DNA of 64,000 nt from NCBI RefSeq assembly GCF_002754375.1, contig NZ_PEFF01000001.1:248001-312000 (forward strand). Reading direction: 5' to 3'. Made by a program: the position numbers and the translations under genes. Shown piece by piece: positions 7,585 through 16,923 of this stretch (position 1 is its first letter; the number at the start of each line of letters is the position of its first letter). Under the pieces are notes generated by a model that was not told where the DNA came from, ran no database searches, and worked only from the letters and a program-made list of their open reading frames with translations. Origin of the DNA: Variovorax sp. 54. Lineage in GTDB: Bacteria > Pseudomonadota > Gammaproteobacteria > Burkholderiales > Burkholderiaceae_C.

Positions 7585-9393
7585 GTGGCCGCCGACGGCA
7601 CTCCGCTCGGCGCGCGCTCCGGCGACACCTCCCCCCTCGACAACGACACACCGGCGCTTTCGCGCCGTGTGTTTCTGGACGGCTGCGGCCTGCCCGCCGC
7701 CTGGTCCGGGCGTCCGCAATGGCGGATTCTCGAAACCAGCTTCGGGCTGGGCCTTCATTTCCTGACAACCTGGCAGGCCTGGCGCACTGACCCGCACCGG
7801 CCGCGCCTGTTGCATTACGTTGCGGTCGACGCCCATCCGGCGCTGGCCGGCGATCTGCTGCGCGCGGCCGAAGCTTCGCCTGACCTGGCGCCGCTCGCCC
7901 GGGAACTGGCCGCTCAATGGCACGGCCTGCTGCCGGGCTTCCACCGGTTGGCCTTCGACGACGGCCGCGTGCTGCTCACGCTGTGCGTCGGCGAGCTGCA
8001 GCCGATGCTGCGCGCCCAGCGTTTCGAGGCCGACAGCCTCTTTCTCGACGGCTTCGACCCCGCGACCGCCTTGCCCGACACGCTCAAGGCAGTGTCGCGC
8101 TTCGCCCGCCAGGGCACCGGCCTCGCGGCCCGCACCGACGACGACGGGGTGCGTCATGCGCTGGCGCGGAACGGTTTCCAGCTCGACCCGCACACCGGCA
8201 GCCTGCGCGGCGCGTTCGCGCCCGCCTGGACCGTGCGACGCCGCCAGCCGGCGCGAGAAGGCGTCGACGCGCCCGGCCATTGCGCGGTGATCGGCGCCGG
8301 GCTCGCGGGTGCTGCGGTCGCGGCCAGCCTTGCGCGGCGCGGCTGGCGGGTCACCGTGCTCGATGCGGCCGACGCGCCGGCCGCGGGCGCCTCGGGCCTA
8401 CCGGTCGGGCTGCTGGCGCCGCATGTGTCGTCCGACGACGCCTTGCTGTCGCGGCTCACGCGCGCCGGCATTCGCGCGACCTGGACCGAACTGACGCAAC
8501 GGCTCGAAAACGGTTGCGACTGGGGCGCCCACGGGTCACTCGAACGCCGGCCCGACGGCGACGTGCGCGTACCGCCCGGCTGGAGCGCGGACGGGCCGAA
8601 CGAATCGTGGCCTGCACAGCCCGACCGGCTCGCGGCGGCCGGCCTGCCGCCTGACACGCCGGCGCTCTGGCATGCGCGCGCGGCCTGGGTGCGTCCGCAC
8701 CGGCTGATCGCCGCGTGGCTGAGCCAACCGGGCATCGAGTTCCGTGGCAACTGCCACGTGGCGCGCCTCGCACGATCGGACGGCAGCTGGCAGCTGCTCG
8801 ACGACGCCGGCATCCTGCTCACCGAAGCCGACCGCGTCGTCGTGGCCGCAGGCTTCGAATCGCACCACTTCGCGCCCGACCTGCCGCTGCAACCCGTGCG
8901 CGGCCAGGTCGCCTGGGGCCGGGCGGACGGCACCGCCCTGCCCGTCACGCCCATCAACGGCGACGGCCACCTGATCGCCGGCGTGCCCGATGGCGAGGCG
9001 CCGCAGCCGCTCTGGCTGATCGGTGCCACCTTCGACCGCGACAGCACTGACCTCGCCCCCACCGATGCCGACCGCCTCATCAACCGCGACCGGCTCACGC
9101 GCCTGCATCCCGGCGCCGCCGCAGTGCTGGCGCCCGCCTTCGCGCAGGGAGAAACCCACACCTGGGTCGGCGTGCGCTGCGCCTCGGGCGACCGGCGACC
9201 GCTGGTTGGCCCGCTGGCACCGGGCGCCGACGACGGTCTCTGGGCCTGCACCGCACTCGGTTCGCGCGGCCTGAGCTTCGCCACGCTGTGCGCCGAGCTG
9301 CTAGCGGCGCAATGGCACGGCGAACCGCTGCCCTTGCCTCAGACGCTCGCCAAGGCGCTGGGCACGCAGCGGCTCTGGCCCGGTTCGGACTGA
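7585..9393 (+). CDS. mnmC: Bifunctional tRNA mnm5s2U biosynthesis protein MnmC
   Basis: A 602-residue enzyme that makes the last steps of 5-methylaminomethyl-2-thiouridine at the wobble base of several tRNAs. The N-terminal third is the SAM-dependent methyltransferase domain (ETSFGLGLHFL near residue 50, LFLDGFDPA near 155). The rest is an FAD-dependent oxidase domain that removes the carboxymethyl group (nucleotide-binding VIGAGLAGAAVAASLARRG near 235, and the late VGVRCASGDRRPLVGP). The best start is GTG, 7 bp after the yggX stop. The N-terminus is shorter and more divergent than in E. coli MnmC (about 668 residues), so the true start is less certain than the identity. Confidence 0.88.
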   Translation: MAADGTPLGARSGDTSPLDNDTPALSRRVFLDGCGLPAAWSGRPQWRILETSFGLGLHFLTTWQAWRTDPHRPRLLHYVAVDAHPALAGDLLRAAEASPDLAPLARELAAQWHGLLPGFHRLAFDDGRVLLTLCVGELQPMLRAQRFEADSLFLDGFDPATALPDTLKAVSRFARQGTGLAARTDDDGVRHALARNGFQLDPHTGSLRGAFAPAWTVRRRQPAREGVDAPGHCAVIGAGLAGAAVAASLARRGWRVTVLDAADAPAAGASGLPVGLLAPHVSSDDALLSRLTRAGIRATWTELTQRLENGCDWGAHGSLERRPDGDVRVPPGWSADGPNESWPAQPDRLAAAGLPPDTPALWHARAAWVRPHRLIAAWLSQPGIEFRGNCHVARLARSDGSWQLLDDAGILLTEADRVVVAAGFESHHFAPDLPLQPVRGQVAWGRADGTALPVTPINGDGHLIAGVPDGEAPQPLWLIGATFDRDSTDLAPTDADRLINRDRLTRLHPGAAAVLAPAFAQGETHTWVGVRCASGDRRPLVGPLAPGADDGLWACTALGSRGLSFATLCAELLAAQWHGEPLPLPQTLAKALGTQRLWPGSD

Positions 9394-9432
9394 CCCGCTC
9401 CCCATCGTCACGCGCGCACCGCACAATGCACG

Positions 9433-10344
9433 ATGGCCATCCAGTACGACATCACCCACACCACCGTCTACCGCTACAACAAGCCGGTCACCTTCGGCTT
9501 GCACCGCGTGATGTTCCGTCCGCGTGACAGCCACGACCTGCGCGTGCTCGCTACCGACCTGCAGGTGAGCCCGCAGGCCCTCACGCGGCTCATTCAAGAC
9601 CCGTACTCGAACTCCGTCGCGCTGGTGCAGCCGCTGGGCGAAGCGACCGAGCTGCGCATCGTGTGCTCCTTCACCATCGAGCACGTGCCGCCGTCGCAGC
9701 GCGACCTGCTCACGCTCGACCCGTCGGCCGAGTTCCTGCCCTTTGCCTACTCGGTGGAAGAACGGCTGGACCTGGAGCACTACCTGCGCCCGTACCACGA
9801 CGACGACGCCAACGGCACGCTGATCCGCTGGGCCCACCAGTTCCTGCACACCGACCAGCCCAACAGCACGCGCGACGTGCTCACGCGCATGAACGCGCAC
9901 ATCGGCCAGAGCTTTCAATACAAGGCGCGCGACGAGGAAGGCACACAGACGCCGCTCGAAACGCTGGCGCTGGGCAGCGGCAGTTGCCGCGACTACGCAC
10001 TGCTGATGATGGAAGCCACGCGCCGCCTCGGCATCGCGACGCGTTTCGTCTCGGGCTACCTCTACGACGCCGCGCTCGACAACGACACCGCGCTGCAGGC
10101 GCCCGGTGAATCGGTCACCGGTGCCGGCACCACCCACGCGTGGCTGCAGGCCTACCTGCCGGGCGCAGGCTGGCTGGCCTTCGACCCGACCAACAACCTC
10201 ATGGGCAGCGGCCAGCTGATCCGCGTGGGCGTGGCGCGCGACCCCGCGCTGGCGGCGCCCATCTCGGGCAGCTGGTACGGCGACGCCGAGGCCTACGAAG
10301 GCCTCGAGGCCACGGTGGTCGTGAAGCGCCGCAAGGGCAGCTGA
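9433..10344 (+). CDS. Transglutaminase-like cysteine protease family protein
   Basis: A 303-residue protein with the N-terminal beta-sandwich of bacterial transglutaminase-like proteins (MAIQYDITHTTVYRYNKPV, then HRVMFRPR) and a papain-like core. The catalytic triad is visible: Cys185 in GSGSCRDYALL, His235 in GTTHAWLQA and Asp251 in AFDPTNN. There is no signal peptide, so it is probably cytoplasmic. Relatives are often next to genes for circularly permuted ATP-grasp and alpha-E proteins, but those are absent here. Family assignment is firm; substrate and role (peptidase, amidase or cross-linker) are unknown. Confidence 0.85.
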   Translation: MAIQYDITHTTVYRYNKPVTFGLHRVMFRPRDSHDLRVLATDLQVSPQALTRLIQDPYSNSVALVQPLGEATELRIVCSFTIEHVPPSQRDLLTLDPSAEFLPFAYSVEERLDLEHYLRPYHDDDANGTLIRWAHQFLHTDQPNSTRDVLTRMNAHIGQSFQYKARDEEGTQTPLETLALGSGSCRDYALLMMEATRRLGIATRFVSGYLYDAALDNDTALQAPGESVTGAGTTHAWLQAYLPGAGWLAFDPTNNLMGSGQLIRVGVARDPALAAPISGSWYGDAEAYEGLEATVVVKRRKGS

Positions 10345-10360
10345 GCGCCCTTTTCCTTTT
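10333..10360 (+). terminator. Intrinsic terminator at the end of the transglutaminase gene
   Basis: AAGGGC and GCCCTT form a 6-bp stem around AGCTGAGC, which contains the stop codon, followed by TTCCTTTT. This gives a hairpin plus T-rich tail between two convergent genes. Confidence 0.6.
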
Positions 10361-10373
10361 CAGGTTCGACTTA

Positions 10374-11582
10374 CTACTTCGGCTGCGCCGCGCGGTAGGC
10401 CTTCACCGCCGGCACGGCCGTGGCCGCGCTGTCGGCAAAGAAGCCGTCGATGCCCACATCGAGGAACGCCTTGATCTCACCGGCGGTGTCGCCGTACACG
10501 ATCGGATCGTTCTTCGGCGCCTTCTTCAGGCTGTCGGGCAAAAAGTTGTTCTCGGGGCGCACGGTGAAGATGTGGACCAGCAGCTTCTTGTCGTGCGCGT
10601 CTTTCACGAGCGTGGTCGGCGTGCCGAGCTTGCCGTCGACCACGGGGATCACGCGCGCCTTGGCCGGGCCGATGCCGTTCGCATAGGTCGCAATCTCGGC
10701 CAGGCCTTCGGGCTTCACGAGGTCGGCGTAGGTGCGCTTGTCGTTCAGCGCCACCAAGTCATACGGCGCGCCCTGCCCGTCGATGAGCTGGACGATCTTC
10801 ACCGTGCTCTTCAGGCGGATGTCCTTGAGGTTGCCGGTTTCGAAGGACTGCACGAACACCGGCGCGTCGGCCTTGTCGAGGTCGTAGGTGTGCAGCGTGT
10901 CGAGCAGCTTCTTCTCGAGCGGCAGGCCGATCGAACGGAAATACGTCGGGTGCTTGGTCTCCGGGTAGATGCCGATCACGCGGCCCTTGATCACCGACTG
11001 CGCCTTGGCGAGCTGGATCACCTCGTCGAGCGTGGGCACCTGGAGCTGGTCGAAAGACACGTTGGCCGGGCGCAGCGCCGGAATGCGTTCGCGCGCCTTC
11101 AGCTCCTTGAGCTCGGCCAGCGTGAAGTCTTCGGTGAACCAGCCGGTAACTTCGCGGCCGTCGATGGTTTTCTTGGCCTTGCGATCCGCGAACTTGGGCA
11201 CTTCGGCCACGTTCGTGGTCGCTTCGAGCACCTTGCCGTCGGCATCGACGATGGCGATGGCGTTCTCATGGCGCGCGACCAGCTCGCCGTCCTTGGTGGG
11301 CACGAGGTCGGGCTCGATGAAGTCGGCACCGTCGTCGATGGCCTGCTGGTACGAGGCCAGCGTGTGCTCGGGCCGCAACGCAGGCGAGCCGCGGTGGCCG
11401 ATGACGAGCACGGGGGCAGCCTCGGCCGGGGCGGGCGCAGGCGCTGGGGCCGGTGCCGGGGGCGAGACCGGTGCGATGGGCCACATCGGCACGCCACCGC
11501 CGCCATTGCCGCCACCGCAAGCAGCCATGAATGCGCAGGCACAGGCCGCGAGGGCCGTGCGCGAGAAATTGAACATTTGCAT
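10374..11582 (-). CDS. Lipoprotein glycerophosphodiester phosphodiesterase
   Basis: A 402-residue GlpQ-type enzyme that hydrolyses glycerophosphodiesters to glycerol-3-phosphate and an alcohol. A lipoprotein signal ends in the lipobox FMAAC with Cys22, then a glycine run and a proline-alanine linker (about residues 38-55), so the catalytic domain is tethered to a membrane in the envelope. Catalytic residues follow: VIGHRGSPALRPEHT (His63, Arg64, Glu72), IEPDLV (Glu90, Asp92) and ARHEN (His105). The start is the ATG giving MQMFNFS, with GGAGGA a few bases before it. It resembles periplasmic GlpQ; a preferred headgroup cannot be read. Confidence 0.88.
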   Translation of the reverse strand: MQMFNFSRTALAACACAFMAACGGGNGGGGVPMWPIAPVSPPAPAPAPAPAPAEAAPVLVIGHRGSPALRPEHTLASYQQAIDDGADFIEPDLVPTKDGELVARHENAIAIVDADGKVLEATTNVAEVPKFADRKAKKTIDGREVTGWFTEDFTLAELKELKARERIPALRPANVSFDQLQVPTLDEVIQLAKAQSVIKGRVIGIYPETKHPTYFRSIGLPLEKKLLDTLHTYDLDKADAPVFVQSFETGNLKDIRLKSTVKIVQLIDGQGAPYDLVALNDKRTYADLVKPEGLAEIATYANGIGPAKARVIPVVDGKLGTPTTLVKDAHDKKLLVHIFTVRPENNFLPDSLKKAPKNDPIVYGDTAGEIKAFLDVGIDGFFADSAATAVPAVKAYRAAQPK

Positions 11583-11723
11583 TGAAATCCTCCCCTTTTG
11601 TATCCATCGAAATGGATGCGCCATCGTTCCGCCGTCAACGTGACAAACGGCAGGCGCGCCGGATCATCAAGGGGGGATATGTCGGTCGCGTGACATGGGA
11701 GCAGATGTCACGCGGCAGCGCGC

Positions 11724-12647
11724 TCAACCGCGCGCAGCCAGCTTCGCTTCGAGTTCGGCGATGCGCGCTCTCGCCTCGTCGCCTTCAGGAATCGGCCGGC
11801 CGCTGTCGCGCCACTGCACCGCGCTCTTGAAGCCTTCGGCCTCGGCCTGGCGGCGAAACCACATGCCTTCAGGGTTGTGGCGCGTGATGCCGTCGAACAC
11901 GGTGGCGAACATCTGGGTCTGCTCCAGCCCCATCGAATGCCAGACCTGGTTGACCACCATCTTGTGCATCATGAGGTGCGAACTCGGCACGCCCGCGATG
12001 CGCTGCGCGAGCGCCAGCGTGGCCTCGTCGAGCTGCGCCGCCGGCACCGCGAAGTTGGCCAGCCCCCAGTCGGCCGCCTGTGTGCCGGTGATGGTGTCGC
12101 CCGTGAACATGAGCTGCTTGGCGCGCAGCGCGCCGAGGCGGTAGGTCCACATCGCGGTGGTCGGGCAGCCCCACACGCGCGTGGGCATGTAGCCGATGCG
12201 CGCGTCGTCGGCCATGGTGAGCAGGTCGCAGCACAGCGCGATGTCGCTGCCACCCGCCACCGCGTAACCGTGCACCTTGGCGATGGTCGGCTTGCGGCAG
12301 CGCCACAGCGACATGAAGTCTTCGGTGTTGCGCTTCATGGCGGCGTAGTCGAGCATCGGGTCCCACGGCGTTTTCTCTTGCCGGCAGGGATGGTCGCCCT
12401 GGCCTTCGCGGCCGTGGCCCTCGGCGTAGTCGCCCAGGTCGTAACCGGCGCAGAAGGCGCGGCCCGCGCCCTCGACCACGATCACGTGCACCTCGTCGTC
12501 GGCCTCGGCCCATTCGACCGCGCGGCGGATGTCGGTCGGCGTGCTGTCGCCGATGGCGTTGAGCTTCTCGGGGCGGTTGAGCACGAGGCGTGCGATGCGC
12601 GGGTGCTGCGGGTCCTTGTCGATCAGGACGGTCTCGAAAGCGGGCAT
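11724..12647 (-). CDS. Enoyl-CoA hydratase/isomerase (crotonase) family protein
   Basis: A 307-residue crotonase-fold protein. The pattern is clear: [15 protein letters not shown] at the start of the fold, [12 protein letters not shown] (first oxyanion-hole strand) and [19 protein letters not shown] (second oxyanion strand and acyl-CoA site). The usual catalytic Glu pair of short-chain hydratases is not obvious: the second strand reads AGGSDIAL rather than AGGGCELA, with Asp in the Glu position. It may therefore be a hydratase, isomerase or another crotonase such as a hydrolase. It stands alone between convergent or unrelated genes, and no regulator is adjacent. Confidence 0.8.
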   Translation of the reverse strand: MPAFETVLIDKDPQHPRIARLVLNRPEKLNAIGDSTPTDIRRAVEWAEADDEVHVIVVEGAGRAFCAGYDLGDYAEGHGREGQGDHPCRQEKTPWDPMLDYAAMKRNTEDFMSLWRCRKPTIAKVHGYAVAGGSDIALCCDLLTMADDARIGYMPTRVWGCPTTAMWTYRLGALRAKQLMFTGDTITGTQAADWGLANFAVPAAQLDEATLALAQRIAGVPSSHLMMHKMVVNQVWHSMGLEQTQMFATVFDGITRHNPEGMWFRRQAEAEGFKSAVQWRDSGRPIPEGDEARARIAELEAKLAARG

Positions 12648-12747
12648 GGTCGGAGGTCTCCTTCGGTTCTTTTGGGGGGATGCCGCTTCGCTTGTAGCAT
12701 CGCCCGCCGCCCGCTGGCAAACCCGCCGACCGCCGGGTTCAGCGCCT

Positions 12748-14226
12748 TCAGCGCCCTGTAGCGCCCCCGAGCCGGAACAGAAACACCGCGCCCTTGCCCG
12801 CCTGCGGCACGAGCCGGATGTCGCTGCCGTGCAGCTGCAGGATGCGCTGCACGATCATCAGCCCCAGCCCGCCGCCGCGCGTGCCGCCATCGGCAAAGGC
12901 CGGCCGCGTGAACAGGCCCTTCTGCAGCTCGCCGGGAATGCCGGGCCCGGTGTCGCTCACCTGCACCGCCACGCCGGCCTCTGACGGGCGCAGGCGCACC
13001 TCGATCTCGCCGCCAGCCGGTGTGTGGCGGATGGCGTTGTCCAGCAGGTTGGTCAGCACGCGCTCGATCATGCCAAGGTCGGCCGACACCACGGGCAGGT
13101 TCGGCGCGATGTCGGGCTTGAGCTGCTGGCGCCGCGCCTCGGCCGCGAGTTCGAACTTCTGGAACACGTCCTGCACGAGGTCGGCGAGCGCGAAGTTTTC
13201 TTTCTCGGGCTTGACCACGCCGTACTCGAGCCGCGCCAGCTCGAACACTTCCTGCGCAAGCCGGCCGACCTTGCGGCTCTGGCCGAGCGCAATCTCCAGG
13301 TAGCGGCGGCGCTCTTCCTCGCTGAGCGTGCCGGCCTTGAGCAGCAGCGTCTCGAGGTAGCCATGCAGCGAAGTGAGCGGCGTGCGCAGGTCATGCGAGA
13401 TGTTGGCGAAGAGTTCGCGGCGCTGCCGGTCCTGCAGACTCAGTTCGCGCCATTGCTCGGCGATGCGGCGCGTCATCTGCTCGAAGGCCTGCTGCAGCTG
13501 CGCGATCTCGTCGTCGGCGCGGCGCGGCGGCGCGGGCATGGGCGCCTCACGCTCCAGCGCCTCGATGCCCTCGGCTTCGAAGCGGCGCACCGCCGCCGTC
13601 AACTCGCGCAGCGGCCGGGTGATGAGGCGGAACGCCACCAGCCCGGCGATGAGCCCCAGCAGCGCCACCAAGGCCATCGACCACAGCGTGGTGCGCAGCA
13701 CGGTATCGGCCGAGAAGTTGGCGGCCAGCGCGTCGTGGTCTTCGCCTTGCAGCACCACGTACACATAGCCGGCGTCGCGCCCGCCCATGCGCAGCGGCGC
13801 GGCGCTGAAGACCTTGGTGCCGTCGGGGCTGCGCGGGTCGTCGCCCGCAAGGGGCAGCCGCTCACCGGCCAGCAGCTGGCGGATGGGGCCGAGCGCCACC
13901 TTGTCGCGCTTGAGGTGGCCCGGCGGCGCGGCCTGGGCCTCGATGCGGCCGTCGAGCCCCAGCACATAGACCTCGACGCTGGGGTTGACGGTCATGAGTT
14001 TGTCGAACAGGTCTTTCACCGCCACCGGGTCGAGGCCGCCGGGCTTCATGAGTTCGGTGTTCTGCGCGATGTGGGCCGCGAGCCCGAGCGACAGCCGCTG
14101 CGTCACCTCTTGGGCGTGCTGCGCGCCGGCGCGCATCTGCAGCCACGCCGAGGCGCCGCAGCAGGCCAGCAGCAGCACCGCAAACGCGATCGACAGCCGC
14201 CGCGAGAGCGTGGCCCAGGCCATCAT
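12748..14226 (-). CDS. Membrane sensor histidine kinase next to the methionine-protection locus
   Basis: A 492-residue sensor. Two membrane segments (about residues 8-27 and 180-202) bracket a periplasmic domain of about 150 residues. Then come a HAMP linker ([17 protein letters not shown]), a HisKA domain with the phosphoacceptor His in [15 protein letters not shown], and an ATPase domain (N box [14 protein letters not shown]1 [10 protein letters not shown]2 GGGLGLMIV). Its ATG overlaps the response-regulator stop as ATGA, so both are translated from one mRNA with the regulator first. The pair is divergent from the cytochrome b/YedY-like/MxKDx/MsrA genes and is their likely regulator. The signal is unknown. 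Confidence 0.88.
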   Translation of the reverse strand: MMAWATLSRRLSIAFAVLLLACCGASAWLQMRAGAQHAQEVTQRLSLGLAAHIAQNTELMKPGGLDPVAVKDLFDKLMTVNPSVEVYVLGLDGRIEAQAAPPGHLKRDKVALGPIRQLLAGERLPLAGDDPRSPDGTKVFSAAPLRMGGRDAGYVYVVLQGEDHDALAANFSADTVLRTTLWSMALVALLGLIAGLVAFRLITRPLRELTAAVRRFEAEGIEALEREAPMPAPPRRADDEIAQLQQAFEQMTRRIAEQWRELSLQDRQRRELFANISHDLRTPLTSLHGYLETLLLKAGTLSEEERRRYLEIALGQSRKVGRLAQEVFELARLEYGVVKPEKENFALADLVQDVFQKFELAAEARRQQLKPDIAPNLPVVSADLGMIERVLTNLLDNAIRHTPAGGEIEVRLRPSEAGVAVQVSDTGPGIPGELQKGLFTRPAFADGGTRGGGLGLMIVQRILQLHGSDIRLVPQAGKGAVFLFRLGGATGR

Positions 14227-14954
14227 GGCGTGTCGCCCTTCGGCGCGGCATCGTCCGCCGCGAGCTTGTAGCCGCGCCCCCACACCGTGAGGATGCGCCG
14301 CGGCGCGGCCGGATCAGCCTCGACCTTGGTGCGCAGCCGGTTGATGTGCGTGTTGACCGTGTGCTCGTAGCCGTCGTGCTGGTAGCCCCAGACCTGGTTG
14401 AGCAGGTCGAGCCGCGAGAACACCTTGCCAGGGTGGCGCGCGAAGAAGTACAGCAGGTCGAACTCGCGCGGCGTGAGCTCGATCGGCTTGCCGTCGACGC
14501 GCACTTCGCGCGCCAGCGGCTCGATGTCGAGGTTGCCCAGCGTGAGGCTGCCCGAATCGAGCCGGGCGTTGCGCGCCAGCGCGTCGGTTCGCCGCAGCAG
14601 CGCCTTCACGCGCGCCACCAGCTCCAGCACCGAGAAGGGCTTGGCCAGGTAGTCGTCGGCGCCGAGTTCGAGCCCGAGGATGCGGTGCACTTCGCTGGAC
14701 CGTGCGCTCACGATGATGATGGGCGTGTAGCGCGCCATGGCGCGGGCGCGGCGGCAGATTTCGAGGCCGTCGATGCCGGGCAGCATGAGATCGAGCACCA
14801 GCGCGTCCCACTGGCCGCGCTCCAGTGCGCGCAGGCCGGCATTGCCGTCGGCGGCGTGCTCGACCGCATAGCCCTCGTCGCGCAGGTGCATGCGCAGCAG
14901 TTCGGCAATGTGGGCGTCGTCTTCGACGATCAGCACGCGTTTGGCGGTGTCCAT
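14223..14954 (-). CDS. OmpR/PhoB-family response regulator
   Basis: A 243-residue two-domain regulator. The receiver domain has the acidic pair in VLIVEDDAH, the phosphoacceptor Asp in LVLDLMLPGIDG and the conserved Lys in DDYLAKPFS. The C-terminal winged helix runs through ELTPREFDLLYFFARHPG to HTVNTHINRLRTKVE and GRGYKL. It would bind direct-repeat sites and control the divergent gene set at 15052. The ATG is separated by 97 bp from the divergent cytochrome gene, a gap holding an inverted ATCACG/CGTGAT element. HprR (YedW) of E. coli, which controls msrPQ, is a functional parallel, but orthology is not shown. Confidence 0.9.
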   Translation of the reverse strand: MDTAKRVLIVEDDAHIAELLRMHLRDEGYAVEHAADGNAGLRALERGQWDALVLDLMLPGIDGLEICRRARAMARYTPIIIVSARSSEVHRILGLELGADDYLAKPFSVLELVARVKALLRRTDALARNARLDSGSLTLGNLDIEPLAREVRVDGKPIELTPREFDLLYFFARHPGKVFSRLDLLNQVWGYQHDGYEHTVNTHINRLRTKVEADPAAPRRILTVWGRGYKLAADDAAPKGDTP

Positions 14955-14989
14955 GGCCGCGATTGTCCCGCGAGACGGGCCCCGGAGTT

Positions 14990-15016
14990 ATCACGATTCT
15001 TTGAACTTTGCGTGAT
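14990..15016. promoter_or_regulatory. Inverted repeat in the divergent promoter of the methionine-protection locus
   Basis: ATCACG and CGTGAT are separated by 15 bp (AT-rich, containing TTCTTTGAACTTT). The element lies 36 bp from both divergent start codons and is a reasonable site for the response regulator or another controller. Confidence 0.35.
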
Positions 15017-15051
15017 GAATCGGCGAGGGGGTGCGCCCAACAATCCAGCCC

Positions 15052-15675
15052 ATGCAGACACGCACCGCCCCTGACAAGCGACCGATCCACCCGCTGTGGA
15101 TGCGCGCCACGCACTGGCTCAACGCGCTGGCCGTGCTCGTGCTGGTGGCCAGCGGCTGGCGCATCTACAACGCGGCGCCCTTCTTTCCTTTTCGCTTTCC
15201 GGCCTCCATCACGCTGGGCGGCTGGCTCGGCGGCGCGCTGCAGTGGCACTTCGCGGCGATGTGGCTGCTGGTGTTCAACGGGCTGGTCTACCTCGGCTTG
15301 AACATCGCCAGCGGGCGCTTCGCGCGCAAGTTCTTTCCGCTCTCGCCGGCCGGCCTCTGGCGCGACGCGCGGGCCGCGCTCGGCGGCAAGCTCTCGCACG
15401 CCGACCCGCGCCACTACAACCATGTGCAGAAGCTGGCCTACCTGTTCGTGATCGTCGACCTGGTCGCGCTCGTGCTGTCGGGGCTGGTGCTGTGGAAGTC
15501 GGTGCAATTCCCCATGCTGCGCGAGCTGCTGGGTGGCTACGAAGCCGCGCGCCGCGTCCACTTCGTGGCGATGGCAGCCCTGGTGGCCTTCGTTGCCGTG
15601 CACCTCGTGATGGTGGCGCTCGTGCCCCGCACCCTGCTCACCATGCTGCGCGGTCGCGCGCCCCACACCCCATGA
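15052..15675 (+). CDS. Cytochrome b561-type membrane subunit
   Basis: A 207-residue integral membrane protein of the Ni-hydrogenase/formate-dehydrogenase cytochrome b fold. Four membrane helices are visible (about residues 20-38, 65-85, 125-148 and 163-188). Candidate haem-ligand histidines are ATHWLN, LQWHFA, HNVQ-like YNHVQKL and RRVHFVA. It could pass quinol electrons to the molybdoenzyme encoded next, whose ATG overlaps this stop as ATGA. The arrangement parallels MsrQ with MsrP, although this protein is a b561-type cytochrome rather than a clear MsrQ. The start used is the ATG giving MQTRTAP. Confidence 0.82.
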   Translation: MQTRTAPDKRPIHPLWMRATHWLNALAVLVLVASGWRIYNAAPFFPFRFPASITLGGWLGGALQWHFAAMWLLVFNGLVYLGLNIASGRFARKFFPLSPAGLWRDARAALGGKLSHADPRHYNHVQKLAYLFVIVDLVALVLSGLVLWKSVQFPMLRELLGGYEAARRVHFVAMAALVAFVAVHLVMVALVPRTLLTMLRGRAPHTP

Positions 15676-16466
15676 GCCTCTTTTTCAAACGCCCTCCCCT
15701 GACCGGCGTCGACGGCGACGCCGTGGTGCGCGAAGCCCGCGCCCTCATCGAGCGCCAGCTCGACGCCCCCTCGCGCCGAATGTTCCTGCGCCGTTCGCTG
15801 ACGCTGGGCGGCCTGTCGATGCTCACCGGCTGCAGCATCAGCGACGACAGCCACGTGGAAGCCGCGCTGACGAAGGTCTCGCGTTTCAACGACGAGGTGC
15901 AGGGCTGGCTCTTCAGCCCGACGCGGCTGGCACCGACCTACACCGAGGCCGAGATCACGCGCCCCTTTCCGTTCAACGCCTACTACGGCGAGGACGAGAT
16001 CCGCGAGGTCGACGAAGCCACCTACCGCCTCGAAGTGAGCGGCATGGTCGCCGACAAGCGCCGCTGGACGCTCGCCGAGCTGCGCGCCCTGCCGCAAGAG
16101 GACCAGATCACGCGCCACATCTGCGTGGAAGGCTGGAGCGCCATCGGCAAATGGGGCGGCGTGCGCTTTGCCGATTTTCTGCGGCACGTCGGTGCGGACC
16201 TCAGCGCCAAGTACGTCGGCTTCCAGTGCGCCGACGACTACCACACCAGCATCGACATGCCCACCGCGCTGCACCCGCAGACGCTGCTCACGCTGAGCTA
16301 CGACGACCAGCCGCTGCCGCCGAAGTACGGCTTCCCGATGAAGCTGCGCATGCCGACCAAGCTTGGCTACAAGAACCCGAAGCACATCCAGGCGATGTAC
16401 GTGACCAACACCTATCCCGGTGGCTACTGGGAAGACCAGGGCTACAACTGGTTCGGAGGGAGCTGA
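15672..16466 (+). CDS. YedY/MsrP-like molybdopterin oxidoreductase, Tat-exported
   Basis: A 264-residue sulfite-oxidase-fold enzyme. Twin arginines in SRRMFLRRSLTLGG (residues 34-47) mark a Tat signal followed by a lipobox-like MLTGC, so it should fold in the cytoplasm and act in the periplasm, possibly lipid-anchored. RHICVEGWSAIGKWGG carries the Cys151 that would ligate molybdenum; FQCADDYHTSIDM and MRMPTKLGYKNPKHI-like segments are also typical. The coupled cytochrome is the likely electron donor. Reduction of methionine sulfoxide is suggested by the downstream MxKDx and msrA genes; sulfite or another S- or N-oxide remains possible. Confidence 0.83.
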   Translation: MSLFFKRPPLTGVDGDAVVREARALIERQLDAPSRRMFLRRSLTLGGLSMLTGCSISDDSHVEAALTKVSRFNDEVQGWLFSPTRLAPTYTEAEITRPFPFNAYYGEDEIREVDEATYRLEVSGMVADKRRWTLAELRALPQEDQITRHICVEGWSAIGKWGGVRFADFLRHVGADLSAKYVGFQCADDYHTSIDMPTALHPQTLLTLSYDDQPLPPKYGFPMKLRMPTKLGYKNPKHIQAMYVTNTYPGGYWEDQGYNWFGGS

Positions 16467-16577
16467 GGGGCTGCCACAGCCGCTCGACTGCCGAAGAAAG
16501 CGCGAGGCCGAATTCCGACAGGGAGCCAGGCCGATCTTGACGACAACGAAACCCAACCTCAACTCAGGAAGACCGAC

Positions 16578-16829
16578 ATGAACAAGCTCACCGCCACCCT
16601 CCTCGCCACCTGCATGGCCTTCGCCGGCGCCTCGGCCTTTGCCGCGGACGACATGGCCAAGGACGGCATGAAGAAAGACGCCATGGGCAAGGACGAAATG
16701 AAGAAGGACGCCATGGGCAAGGACGCCATGAAGAAGGACGGCATGGCCAAGGACGGCATGAAGAAAGATGCCATGGGCAAGGACGAAATGAAGAAGGACG
16801 CGATGGGCAAGGACGAGATGAAGAAGTAA
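16578..16829 (+). CDS. Periplasmic pentapeptide MxKDx repeat protein (methionine-rich)
   Basis: An 83-residue secreted peptide: a signal peptide ending GASAFA, then almost nothing but MxKDx units (MAKDG, MKKDA, MGKDE and so on). There are eleven complete units plus a final MKK, so one residue in five of the mature chain is methionine. AGGAAG precedes the ATG. Proteins of this named repeat family are known; a methionine-rich peptide of this kind (MrpX) in Azospira was described as a sacrificial scavenger of hypochlorite that is re-reduced by a YedY-type enzyme. The neighbours here, a YedY-like enzyme before and MsrA after, support the same job. Confidence 0.9.
   Translation: MNKLTATLLATCMAFAGASAFAADDMAKDGMKKDAMGKDEMKKDAMGKDAMKKDGMAKDGMKKDAMGKDEMKKDAMGKDEMKK
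16653..16826 (+). repeat. 15-bp repeat array with a 90-bp higher-order duplication
   Basis: The MxKDx array is built of 15-bp units. Units 1-6 (from 16653) are repeated as units 7 onward (from 16743), the encoded order MAKDG-MKKDA-MGKDE-MKKDA-MGKDx recurring exactly once. This points to expansion by a six-unit duplication, and copy number may vary between strains. Confidence 0.85.
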
Positions 16830-16845
16830 CGCCCTCTCGCCCGAT

Positions 16846-16883
16846 CCCCGTCCCGCCGCCATTGACGGCCGGCGGGATCGGGG
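16846..16883 (+). terminator. Strong GC-rich hairpin after the MxKDx gene
   Basis: CCCCG-TCCCGCCG pairs with CGGCGGGA-T-CGGGG, 13 pairs with a one-base bulge. No T-run follows, so it may protect the short repeat mRNA or weaken read-through into msrA rather than stop transcription outright. Confidence 0.5.
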
Positions 16884-16923
16884 CCACTGTCTCTCTCATC
16901 TGCGCTCCCTACGAAAGACCGCC

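Noticed and set aside
16653..16826. CRISPR-like regular repeat array
   Set aside because: The 15-bp units have no spacers and encode a continuous MxKDx peptide with a signal peptide and ribosome-binding site.
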